Positions 26,857-34,930 of a stretch of DNA of 36,481 nucleotides are shown here, piece by piece (within the stretch, counting starts at the first letter, position 1; the number at the start of each line of letters is the position of its first letter). The position numbers and the translations under genes were made by a program. The notes below the pieces were generated by a model that saw only the letters and a program-made list of their open reading frames with translations, ran no database searches and was not told where the DNA came from. The DNA is from an uncultured Muribaculaceae bacterium (GTDB lineage: Bacteria > Bacteroidota > Bacteroidia > Bacteroidales > Muribaculaceae): the NCBI GenBank assembly GCA_934636465.1, contig CAKUAR010000021.1:1-36481 (forward strand), written 5' to 3'.

Positions 26857-27921
26857 TCAGGAGTGCATTATCTGAAACACCAGTTCCTTTAGCAGCTCAA
26901 ATCCATTTTGGCTTGCGTTGCCACCTATTCCTTTTAGCTTGCCGTCGCAGTTGCGAATGTGCCCTATTATGTTGATGCAGCCCCCCAGGCTGTAACGGTT
27001 GGCTGTGGCTATGAACTTCTCAAGACGGTTTGGACGCACGTTGCCGCCCAGATATGCCGTTAAGCCTTCGCGCGACTTGTCGGGGCAAACTTTCACAAGC
27101 AGCACATTTGAGAAAAAAGAGAAAAGTTGTGCCACATTCATTATCACCACATCTTTTTTCTGACCCTTTTGGTTTTTCTTGTAGTAGTCGATTATGCGGT
27201 AGGCTTTGCCTGCGTTTTTGGTCTGTATGGCATCTTCAAACTCCCAGTAATTGTAATCCTTGCTTATGCCTATGTTACGCTCTATTTGTTCGGGCGTGAT
27301 GCGTCGTGACGCACTGGCAAGCATAACCAATTTATCAATCTCGCCAAATAAGCGCGCAAGGTCGTCGCCTATAAACTCTGCAAGCATGCCTTTCGACTTG
27401 TCGTCGGCAGAGCAGCCTGACGACTGTATGTAATCAGAAATCACTTTTGTCAGGTTCCAACTCGCAATCTTTTTGGAGTTGAAGACAACAGCGGAGTCAA
27501 CCTTAGCCAAAGCTTTTACAAACTTGGAGTCGGCTCTGACCACCCCACCCTTGTAGCAAATTATGAGTATGGTGGAGTCGAGAGGTCTCTCAATGTAGGG
27601 AATCAGCAAGTCGAGCGACTTGCTTGAATTTCCTTTGCCGATGTTTTGGGCTTCTTTTATTAGCACCACTTGGCGCTGTGCCATGACCGGGAAACGGTTG
27701 CACTGGTTGGCAATGGCCTTTAGGTCGGCATCAATGCCGTAGGTCACGGTTAGGTTGAAATCTTTCTCGTCTTCGGTCAGTGCATTGTCAACTATCAGTT
27801 TCGACAATTGGTCGATGAAATAAGGTTCTTCGCCCTCAAGGAGGTAGGTGGAACAAAATTTCTTGCCAATAATGTCTTTCTTTAAAGACGCGAATGAGAT
27901 TTCAGACTTTTTAGGTGCCAT
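26857..27921 (-). CDS. holA: DNA polymerase III delta subunit
   Basis: HolA is the wrench of the clamp loader: it opens the beta sliding clamp during replication. The 354-residue protein has the N-terminal AAA+-like domain start (STYLLEGEEPYFIDQLSKLI), the RQVVLIKEAQNIGK segment where the fold resembles a Walker B strand, and LLIPYIERPLDSTILIICYKG. An LFGEIDKLVMLA lid region and a C-terminal helical collar domain follow. The P-loop is degenerate, as usual for delta. The start ATG at 27921 encodes MAPKKSEISF. The gene runs against the LysM-barrel operon and diverges from the next gene across 72 bases, in which no clear TAnnTTTG box was found. Confidence 0.95.
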   Translation of the reverse strand: MAPKKSEISFASLKKDIIGKKFCSTYLLEGEEPYFIDQLSKLIVDNALTEDEKDFNLTVTYGIDADLKAIANQCNRFPVMAQRQVVLIKEAQNIGKGNSSKSLDLLIPYIERPLDSTILIICYKGGVVRADSKFVKALAKVDSAVVFNSKKIASWNLTKVISDYIQSSGCSADDKSKGMLAEFIGDDLARLFGEIDKLVMLASASRRITPEQIERNIGISKDYNYWEFEDAIQTKNAGKAYRIIDYYKKNQKGQKKDVVIMNVAQLFSFFSNVLLVKVCPDKSREGLTAYLGGNVRPNRLEKFIATANRYSLGGCINIIGHIRNCDGKLKGIGGNASQNGFELLKELVFQIMHS

Positions 27922-27993
27922 TTAGCGAATATAACTGTGTTTTATTTGCTAAATTTACAAATAAAATAGATACTCTGCAAATAGAGAGACAGC

Positions 27994-28443
27994 ATGCAAC
28001 TTAATTTGCCAAAATACGAATTCAACATCAAGAAAGACGGAGAAAACCTGTTGGTGTTCGACAAAATCAGACAACGCTTTGTGGCATTGACGCCCGAAGA
28101 ATGGGTACGCCAGAATTTTGTTCAGTTCCTTATTGAGGAACGCCACTTTCCGCAGGGGCTGATAGGCAACGAGGTGTCGCTGCTGCAAAATGGAATTAAG
28201 CGCCGCTGCGACACGCTTATCGTGGGACGTGACGGCAATCCGTTTGTGATAGTGGAATATAAAGCGCCGCACATAGAGATAACGCAGAGCGTGTTTGACC
28301 AGATTTTTCGCTATAACCTTGTGTTGAGAGCCAAGTATCTGATTGTTTCAAACGGCATAGCTCACTATTGCTGCATGAATGACTACGAGGCCAACAGCTA
28401 TATGTTCTTGCACGACATACCGTGCTATGACGACATTATTTAG
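27994..28443 (+). CDS. Stand-alone HsdR N-terminal-like (PD-(D/E)XK fold) protein
   Basis: This 149-residue protein resembles the N-terminal domain of type I restriction R subunits. The sequence shows the core of a PD-(D/E)XK nuclease: Glu60, Asp73 in RRCDTLIV, Glu88 and Lys90 in VEYKAP, and a Gln103 in the following helix (FDQIFRYN). All the catalytic positions are present, so nuclease activity is possible, but there is no helicase, methylase or specificity gene nearby, and no restriction system is visible. It lies between holA (divergent) and the helicase gene, 16 bases before the latter, which hints at a DNA-maintenance role. The family is annotated only by domain and its job is unknown. 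Confidence 0.85.
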   Translation: MQLNLPKYEFNIKKDGENLLVFDKIRQRFVALTPEEWVRQNFVQFLIEERHFPQGLIGNEVSLLQNGIKRRCDTLIVGRDGNPFVIVEYKAPHIEITQSVFDQIFRYNLVLRAKYLIVSNGIAHYCCMNDYEANSYMFLHDIPCYDDII

Positions 28444-28451
28444 TAACTTTG
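28444..28451 (+). promoter_or_regulatory. Possible -7 box for the helicase gene
   Basis: TAACTTTG overlaps the end of the upstream gene and ends 8 bases before the helicase ATG. If used, the transcript would be nearly leaderless. A -33 partner was not found, so read-through from the upstream gene is the alternative. Confidence 0.3.
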
Positions 28452-28459
28452 CCCACTGA

Positions 28460-30835
28460 ATGACTACAAATTATCTGAACGAACTTAATGAGCAGCAGCG
28501 CGAGGCCGTGGTTTATGACGGTGGCCCATCGCTTGTTGTTGCCGGAGCTGGGTCGGGAAAAACCAGAGTGTTGACCTACAAGATTGTGCATTTGGTTAAT
28601 TCCGGCTATAAGCCAAGCCACATATTGGCGTTGACGTTTACCAACAAAGCCGCCACTGAGATGAAAGAACGAATCCAGTCACTTGCTGGCAGCGAGGTGT
28701 CAAGCCGGCTGTGGATGGGCACATTCCACTCCATTTTCTCAAAAATACTGCGCGTCAATGCCGACAGATTGGGCTTTAGGCACGATTACACAATATATGA
28801 CGCAACCGACTCAAAATCGCTTGTCAAGCAAATAATCAAGGAGCGGCAACTCGACGACAAGGTGTATAATCCGTCGTCGGTTCAGGCGCATATATCAAAC
28901 GTGAAAAATGCGCTGATTTCTCCTGATGACTATGCTGTCAACAAAGGTTTGCTCGATGAGGACGCACGAAGCAACCGGCCTGAAATGTGCGCTATCTACA
29001 GGGCGTATTGCACACGGTGCAGAGTGTCGGGGACAATGGATTTTGACGATTTGCTGTTTTATACAAACGTATTGTTGCGCGATAATCCCGACTTGCTGGC
29101 TAAATATCAGCAAATGTTTGAATACATTCTTGTTGACGAGTATCAGGACACTAATTTTGCACAGCACATGATTTTGCTTCAGCTCTCGAAGCAGCATCAG
29201 CGTATATGTATGGTTGGTGACGACGCTCAGAGCATATATTCATTTAGAGGTGCCAACATAAACAATATACTGACGCTCAGCAAGTATTTTCCAAGCTTAA
29301 AGACATTTAAGCTTGAGCGAAATTATCGCTCGACAAAAAATATAGTCCTTGCAGCCAACTCGTTGATTGACAAAAATTCACGTCAAATCAAGAAACATTT
29401 GTTCTCTGAAAATGGCGAGGGCGAAAAGGTTAATGTGGTTCAGTGCTACTCCGATTATGAGGAGGCTTACTATGTGGTTAACCGAATAATAGGGCTTAAA
29501 TCGCGTCAGGGCTGCTCTTATAGCGACTTTGCAATACTTTATCGCACAAATGCCCAGTCGAGAATAATAGAGGAAGCCTTGAACCGTGGTGGAAAGCGCA
29601 ATGACCACGGAAACCGCGGATACAGCATACCCTACAAGATTTATGGCGGTTTGTCGTTCTTTCAGCGCAAAGAGGTGAAAGACGCGGTGTCGTATTTCCG
29701 CTTGACAGTGAACCCCGATGACGATGAGGCTTTGCGGCGCATTATCAACTATCCGGCCAGAGGCATAGGCGACGTGACGGTGACCAAGGTGCAGAAGTGT
29801 GCGCTGGCTCATGAGGTGAGCATGTGGCAGGTGATAAACGACCCGATTAAGTATGGGCTTAATGCTAATGCCGGCACGTTGCGCAAACTCGCCTCTTTCC
29901 GTGAGCTGATAGCCACTTTCATAGAGCAAAATGCCAAGGGTGTTAATGCTTATGAGCTTGCAAAGCTGATTGTAGAGCGGTCAAAGTTGATTTCTGTGTT
30001 GATTGGCGACAACACACCCGAAAACATAAGCCGGCAAGAGAACTTGAACGAGTTGGTCAACAGCATAAGCGAATTTGTGCAGGGGCATGAGGAAGAAGGC
30101 GACACCGAGGTGGCTCTTGTTGACTTTTTAGCGGAAGTGTCGTTGCTGTCCGACATTGACCAGAGTGATAATTCTGGCGACTGCGTGACGCTTATGACGG
30201 TGCATGCGTCAAAAGGTTTGGAATTTAAGAATGTGATAATTGTTGGTGCGGAAGAGGACTTGTTTCCTGCCAAAATGAGTGCCGACACTAGGCATGGCAT
30301 CGAGGAGGAGCGCCGTTTGCTCTATGTGGCCATAACGCGTGCAGCCGTAACGTGCACCATAACTTTTGCAATTTCGCGCTTCCTTAACGGACAGTCAAAA
30401 AGTTGTGTCGCAAGCCGCTTCTTGCAAGACATTGACACCAAATATCTGAATGTGCACGGCACGGCATCAACTACCCCATCGTTTGGAACCCGAACATTTG
30501 GTGGCGGAGGGTTTGGTTCTGGAGGTCACTTTGCTCCAAAAGCTGTGGCTAAAGAGCCGTTTGTTGCAAGGCCAAGGCACTTGACTCCTATTTCTAATGC
30601 CACATCACGCGTTTCGTCTCCTGTCACTTCAGGCATGGTAACAAGTGCTGGAGCAATGGGCAAACACAGCATAGGAGAATTTGCTGTTGGCACAAAAATT
30701 CGGCACGAGAGGTTTGGCCTGGGTGTGGTGACTGAAATTGACGTTACTGCTGGTGAGGAGAAAATCGTTGCCAGGTTTGATAATGTGGGTGATAAAAAGC
30801 TGCTGCTTAAATTCGCTAAATTTGCAATATTATGA
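28460..30835 (+). CDS. pcrA: UvrD/PcrA-family ATP-dependent DNA helicase
   Basis: This superfamily 1A helicase moves 3' to 5' on single-stranded DNA; family members act in nucleotide-excision and mismatch repair and remove RecA filaments. The 791-residue protein has the Q-motif (LNELNEQQREAV), motif I with Walker A AGAGSGKTR (28-36), motif II VDEYQDTN (from 225), motif III GDDAQSIYSFRGAN, motif IV region ERNYRST, motif V MTVHASKGLEF (from 579) and motif VI EERRLLYVAITRA. After a Gly/Phe-rich and Ser/Thr-rich linker (about 670-730) comes a C-terminal Tudor-like domain (VGTKIRHERFGLGVV), as in PcrA. The symbol pcrA is a family assignment; uvrD would serve equally. nspC overlaps the stop by 4 bases (ATGA). 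Confidence 0.95.
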   Translation: MTTNYLNELNEQQREAVVYDGGPSLVVAGAGSGKTRVLTYKIVHLVNSGYKPSHILALTFTNKAATEMKERIQSLAGSEVSSRLWMGTFHSIFSKILRVNADRLGFRHDYTIYDATDSKSLVKQIIKERQLDDKVYNPSSVQAHISNVKNALISPDDYAVNKGLLDEDARSNRPEMCAIYRAYCTRCRVSGTMDFDDLLFYTNVLLRDNPDLLAKYQQMFEYILVDEYQDTNFAQHMILLQLSKQHQRICMVGDDAQSIYSFRGANINNILTLSKYFPSLKTFKLERNYRSTKNIVLAANSLIDKNSRQIKKHLFSENGEGEKVNVVQCYSDYEEAYYVVNRIIGLKSRQGCSYSDFAILYRTNAQSRIIEEALNRGGKRNDHGNRGYSIPYKIYGGLSFFQRKEVKDAVSYFRLTVNPDDDEALRRIINYPARGIGDVTVTKVQKCALAHEVSMWQVINDPIKYGLNANAGTLRKLASFRELIATFIEQNAKGVNAYELAKLIVERSKLISVLIGDNTPENISRQENLNELVNSISEFVQGHEEEGDTEVALVDFLAEVSLLSDIDQSDNSGDCVTLMTVHASKGLEFKNVIIVGAEEDLFPAKMSADTRHGIEEERRLLYVAITRAAVTCTITFAISRFLNGQSKSCVASRFLQDIDTKYLNVHGTASTTPSFGTRTFGGGGFGSGGHFAPKAVAKEPFVARPRHLTPISNATSRVSSPVTSGMVTSAGAMGKHSIGEFAVGTKIRHERFGLGVVTEIDVTAGEEKIVARFDNVGDKKLLLKFAKFAIL

Positions 30836-31989
30836 TTGATTTGAAAGATATAGAGGCACCGTTTTATGTGGTGTATGAAGACAGGCTGCGTCGCAATTTG
30901 AGCTTGATAAGCCGTGTGGCTGCCGAGAGCGGAGCCAAGATAATAATGGCATTTAAGGCAAACGCCTTATGGAAAACCTTTGGCGTGTTTCGCGAATATG
31001 GATTTTGTTCGGCAGCAAGCTCTGTAAATGAGATGAGGCTTGGCAATGAGGAGCTTGGTTGCAAAACACACACATATTGCCCGGTATATACCCCACAAAC
31101 GATGCCTAAATTCCTTGAAGGCAGCTCGCACATAACATTTAATTCTGTAGCCCAGTTTGAGCGGTTTAAGGCAGAGGTGGAACGGCACAACTTCGGTCGC
31201 GGAGAAGCAGACCGTGTGAGTTGTGGATTACGCATCAACCCAATGTGCTCTGTGGTTGACACCGGCATATACGACCCATGTAGTCCAGGCTCGCGCTTTG
31301 GTGTGACTGCGGAGCAACTGACGGAGTTACCAGCCGGGATAGAAGGTTTTCATTTTCACGCTTTGTGTGAGTCAACTTCCTACGACTTGGCGCGCGTGCT
31401 TGAGTCGGTTGAAAAACAGTTTGGAAAGTATTTTAGCAGGTTGAAATGGATAAATATGGGTGGTGGTCACTTGATGACAAAAGCTGGATATGACACAAAG
31501 CATTTAGTGTCGCTGCTCAAGGAGTTTAAGCACAAATACCCTAACCTGGAGGTGATACTGGAGCCTGGAAGCGCATTTTGCTGGCAGACAGGCGACCTTG
31601 TGGCACAAGTGCTTGATGTGGTTGAAAATAGTGCCATAAAAACGGCTATTGTTGACACATCGTTTGCATGCCACATGCCCGATTGTCTGGAAATGCCATA
31701 CAAACCACAGATTATAGAAGCGTTGGAAGATGTCACCCCGAGTAAACCGACGTATCGCTTTGGCGGAAACACTTGCCTTAGCGGCGATTTTGTGGGTGAT
31801 TGGTCGTTTGACAAACCACTTTGTGCTGGCGACAGAGTCACGTTTGGCGACATGAACCACTATACCACGGTTAAGACAAATATGTTTAACGGAGTGCAAC
31901 ACCCAAAATTTGTCTTTGTGCACGCTGACGGCTCAGTGGAATTGCTTAGGACATTCACTTACGAAGACTACAAAAGCAGAATGGACTAA
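30832..31989 (+). CDS. nspC: Carboxynorspermidine decarboxylase
   Basis: NspC decarboxylates carboxynorspermidine or carboxyspermidine, the last step of the alternative polyamine pathway through carboxyspermidine dehydrogenase. It is a cytosolic PLP enzyme of the alanine racemase / group IV decarboxylase fold. The 385-residue protein shows the PLP lysine at residue 42 in AFKANALW, EGFHFHALCES, the phosphate-binding glycines in WINMGGGHLM, EPGSAFCWQTGD and VDTSFACHMPDCLE. The latter carries the Cys and Asp of the active site contributed by the partner subunit. The dehydrogenase partner gene is not in the window. The start codon overlaps the helicase stop (ATGA), so translation is coupled. It converges on nrdJ across a shared terminator. 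Confidence 0.95.
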   Translation: MIDLKDIEAPFYVVYEDRLRRNLSLISRVAAESGAKIIMAFKANALWKTFGVFREYGFCSAASSVNEMRLGNEELGCKTHTYCPVYTPQTMPKFLEGSSHITFNSVAQFERFKAEVERHNFGRGEADRVSCGLRINPMCSVVDTGIYDPCSPGSRFGVTAEQLTELPAGIEGFHFHALCESTSYDLARVLESVEKQFGKYFSRLKWINMGGGHLMTKAGYDTKHLVSLLKEFKHKYPNLEVILEPGSAFCWQTGDLVAQVLDVVENSAIKTAIVDTSFACHMPDCLEMPYKPQIIEALEDVTPSKPTYRFGGNTCLSGDFVGDWSFDKPLCAGDRVTFGDMNHYTTVKTNMFNGVQHPKFVFVHADGSVELLRTFTYEDYKSRMD

Positions 31990-32023
31990 ACCGGCCATTT
32001 CCAGAATTGGAATTTTGCATAAA

Positions 32024-32064
32024 TAAATCAGAGCTGCGCAAAAATAATGCACAGCTCTGATTTA
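32024..32064. terminator. Bidirectional terminator between nspC and nrdJ
   Basis: TAAATCAGAGCTG (32024-32036) and CAGCTCTGATTTA (32052-32064) form a perfect 13-bp stem. Allowing one mismatch, three more pairs extend it inward. T-rich sequence follows on both strands (ACTTTTAC on plus; TTTATG on minus). It sits between the converging ends of nspC and nrdJ and can serve both. Confidence 0.85.
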
Positions 32065-32083
32065 CTTTTACTTATGCGCGGTA

Positions 32084-34636
32084 TTATCCGCAGCGAGAAG
32101 TGCCGCAGTTTGTGCAAATCAAGCAACCTTCTTGATACACGAGTGTCTCTTGGCCACAGTTAGGACATTTTTGTCCGCTCACTTTGGTGCCGTTTGGCAG
32201 GTATCTCTTGAGCGCGCGCTCAACACCCATTTTCCATGTGTTGATTGATTTGTTGTCAAGTTCAAGACTGCTTATGAGCTTTAGCACTTGAGGTATTGGC
32301 ATACCATATCTCAATACGCCGGAAATCAGTTTTGCATAATTCCAGAATTCTGGATTGAATTTTTCAGAAAGACCTTCTATCGTGGTTTTGAAGCCTCGTT
32401 TGTTTACAAATTGGAAGTCGTAGCGCTTTTGTCCGTTTTCGTCAATGGCTTTGATTATTTTGCCCTTGCTCACTGATTTAGGACAGAAAATGCCTTCTTC
32501 GTCATCTGCTATACCGGTAAAAATCTCGTATGGACGGCCGTCAACCAGTCCGATAAAGGCAATCCACTTTTCTTTGTTGTTCTGAAATCTCACAATGTCG
32601 GCATCAAGCTCGATTGGACGTTTCAGAATGTGCTCCTCGTCGGCCATGTAGTGTGGACGCTTTGGCTTTTCGTCTTTTTTGTCGTTTTGGGATATGGTCA
32701 CAAGCACGCCAGAGCGCGAGCCGTCGCGATACACTGTACAGCCCTTGCAGCCACATTTCCACGCTTCGACATACAGTTTGTTGACCATCTCCTCGCTCAC
32801 ATCGTTAGGCAAGTTGATGGTCACGCTTATGGAGTGGTCCACCCACTTTTGCACACCACCTTGCATCTTTACCTTGTTAACCCAGTCAACATCGTTTGAA
32901 GTGGCTTTGTAGTAAGGCGATTTTGCCACAAGTGCGTCAATTTCCTCTTGAGTGTAGTCGTGACGAACATCGTAGCCGTTTTTCTGCATCCATGTGATGA
33001 ATTTTGGGTGATAGACTATATATTCTTCAAATGAGTCGCCCGACTCATCAACGTAGTCAACATGCACGTCTTTGTCGCTTGGATTCACTTTGCGGCGGCG
33101 TTTATACACTGGCAAGAACACTGGTTCGATGCCAGAAGTGGTCTGGGTGAGAATGCTTGTAGTGCCGGTTGGTGCAATCGTCAGGCATGCTATGTTGCGT
33201 CGGCCATATTTCTTCATCAAGTCATATAGCTCCGGGTCGGCTTGTTTGAGTCGGCAGATAAATGGATTGTTTGCTTCGCGTGTGGCATTATAAATCTCAA
33301 ATGCGCCACGTTCCTTGGCAAGCATCACCGATGAGCGATAAGCAGCCATAGCTAAGGCTTTGTGTACGCTGACAGAGAATTCTGTGGCTTCATCGGTGCC
33401 GTAGCGGAGTCCCATTGCGGCAATCATGTCGCCTTCGGCTGTGGTTCCCACACCTGTGCGGCGACCTTTGAGAGTCTTTGAGAGTATCTTCTTCCAAAGG
33501 TTAAGCTCTGTAGCCTTAACTTCATCGGTTTCTGGGTCGGCTTCGATTTTTGCAATTATCTTTTCGATTTTTTCCTTTTCCAAGTCGATGATGTCGTCCA
33601 TTATGCGTTGTGCTACCGTAACGTGTTGCTTGAACTTGTCGAAATCGAAATATGCGCCTTTTGCAAATGGATTGACTACATAGGAGTATAGGTTGATTGC
33701 AAGCAAACGGCAACTGTCGTAAGGGCATAGGGGGATTTCACCGCAAGGGTTGGTTGACACTGTGCGGAAACCGAGGTCAGCGTAGCAGTCGGGCACGGAT
33801 TCCCTTATGATTGTGTCCCAGAACAAGACTCCTGGCTCTGCGCTTTTCCAGGCATTGTGCACAATTTTATTCCACAAAGCCGAGGCGTCAATGTTTTTTT
33901 TGACCACAGGATTGTCGCTGTTTGTTGGAAATTGTTGCACATAATCTTTGCCTGAAATGGCAGCATTCATGAAATCATCGTCTATTTTGACTGACACATT
34001 GGCACCAGTGATTTTGCCTTCGGTCATCTTGGCGTCAATAAAAGCCTCTGAATCCGGGTGCTTAATGCTCACTGTGAGCATCAGAGCTCCGCGTCGGCCG
34101 TCTTGAGCCACTTCGCGTGTGGAGTTGGAGTAACGTTCCATGAAAGGCACAAGCCCGGTTGAGGTCAAAGCAGAATTCATCACCGGAGAGCCTTTGGGGC
34201 GTATGTGTGATAGGTCGTGCCCCACTCCGCCTCTGCGCTTCATGAGTTGCACCTGTTCTTCGTCTATTTTGAGTATTCCTCCATAGGAGTCAGGGGTACC
34301 GTCAAGACCTATAACGAAGCAGTTTGAGAGAGACGAAACTTGAAAATCATTGCCAATTCCCGCCATTGGGCTGCCTTGCGGCACAATGTAGCGGAAATGC
34401 GAGAGCAAGTCAAAAATTTCGGCTTCGCTCATTGGGTTTGGATAATTCTTCTCAATGCGTTCTATTTCTCTGGCTATGCGGTGGTGCATATCATCGGGAG
34501 TCTTTTCGTAAAGATTGCCAAAAGAATCCTTTAATGCGTATTTGCTTGCCCATACTCTGGCAGCAAGCTGGTCGCCGTCAAAATATTTCAAGGAAGCGTT
34601 ATATGCCTCGTCGTAAGTATATGTTTCTTTGTCCAC
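32084..34636 (-). CDS. nrdJ: Adenosylcobalamin-dependent (class II) ribonucleotide reductase
   Basis: NrdJ reduces ribonucleotides to deoxyribonucleotides using a radical made from adenosylcobalamin, so it works with or without oxygen. The 850-residue protein has the ten-stranded barrel of the family with Cys106 in SLSNCFV (one of the reducing pair) and the radical-site motif STNPCGEIPL (Cys298, Glu300). It also has GRRTGVGTTAEGD and APTGTTSILTQTTSGIEP for phosphate binding, and CGCKGC. A C-terminal TSCPD domain (about 745-815) ends in a zinc ribbon (CPNCGQ near 824 and CTNCG near the end). The ATG at 34636 is preceded by a good minus-strand promoter. No cobalamin riboswitch was seen upstream. 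Confidence 0.96.
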   Translation of the reverse strand: MDKETYTYDEAYNASLKYFDGDQLAARVWASKYALKDSFGNLYEKTPDDMHHRIAREIERIEKNYPNPMSEAEIFDLLSHFRYIVPQGSPMAGIGNDFQVSSLSNCFVIGLDGTPDSYGGILKIDEEQVQLMKRRGGVGHDLSHIRPKGSPVMNSALTSTGLVPFMERYSNSTREVAQDGRRGALMLTVSIKHPDSEAFIDAKMTEGKITGANVSVKIDDDFMNAAISGKDYVQQFPTNSDNPVVKKNIDASALWNKIVHNAWKSAEPGVLFWDTIIRESVPDCYADLGFRTVSTNPCGEIPLCPYDSCRLLAINLYSYVVNPFAKGAYFDFDKFKQHVTVAQRIMDDIIDLEKEKIEKIIAKIEADPETDEVKATELNLWKKILSKTLKGRRTGVGTTAEGDMIAAMGLRYGTDEATEFSVSVHKALAMAAYRSSVMLAKERGAFEIYNATREANNPFICRLKQADPELYDLMKKYGRRNIACLTIAPTGTTSILTQTTSGIEPVFLPVYKRRRKVNPSDKDVHVDYVDESGDSFEEYIVYHPKFITWMQKNGYDVRHDYTQEEIDALVAKSPYYKATSNDVDWVNKVKMQGGVQKWVDHSISVTINLPNDVSEEMVNKLYVEAWKCGCKGCTVYRDGSRSGVLVTISQNDKKDEKPKRPHYMADEEHILKRPIELDADIVRFQNNKEKWIAFIGLVDGRPYEIFTGIADDEEGIFCPKSVSKGKIIKAIDENGQKRYDFQFVNKRGFKTTIEGLSEKFNPEFWNYAKLISGVLRYGMPIPQVLKLISSLELDNKSINTWKMGVERALKRYLPNGTKVSGQKCPNCGQETLVYQEGCLICTNCGTSRCG

Positions 34637-34930
34637 GATTGTTATGTATTATAGCGTTTTTTATTATCTGTATTGCTGAATAGATGCAATACAAAGATAA
34701 TGATTTGTATGGCAAAAAACAAGGTTTTAATGCACGGTATTTGAGAAATTACTATTTACGTAAAAGTTTGATTAGTAAATCGTTAGGTACTGTATTTGTC
34801 ACAAGTGCACAGTAATGGCAAGCATAACAATTGAACATATTTCATTTGTGCAAAGCCAATTATGATATGCCAATTCTCAACCACCTACACTTCCACTAAA
34901 ATATTTCTTGATGCAGCCTATTTTGAGTGA
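34637..34930. other. Intergenic region between nrdJ and the Rhs fragment
   Basis: About 290 AT-rich bases. The left end holds the nrdJ promoter (34692-34723). The rest, downstream of the Rhs fragment on the minus strand, has stops in all frames and no immunity-sized open frame. GCCAATT occurs twice. No T-run terminator was found for the Rhs fragment. Confidence 0.5.
34692..34723 (-). promoter_or_regulatory. Candidate nrdJ promoter
   Basis: Read on the minus strand, TATCTTTG (34699-34692) matches TAnnTTTG exactly, and a TTG (34722-34720) stands 20 bp upstream. The leader would be about 49 nt before the ATG at 34636. Confidence 0.55.
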
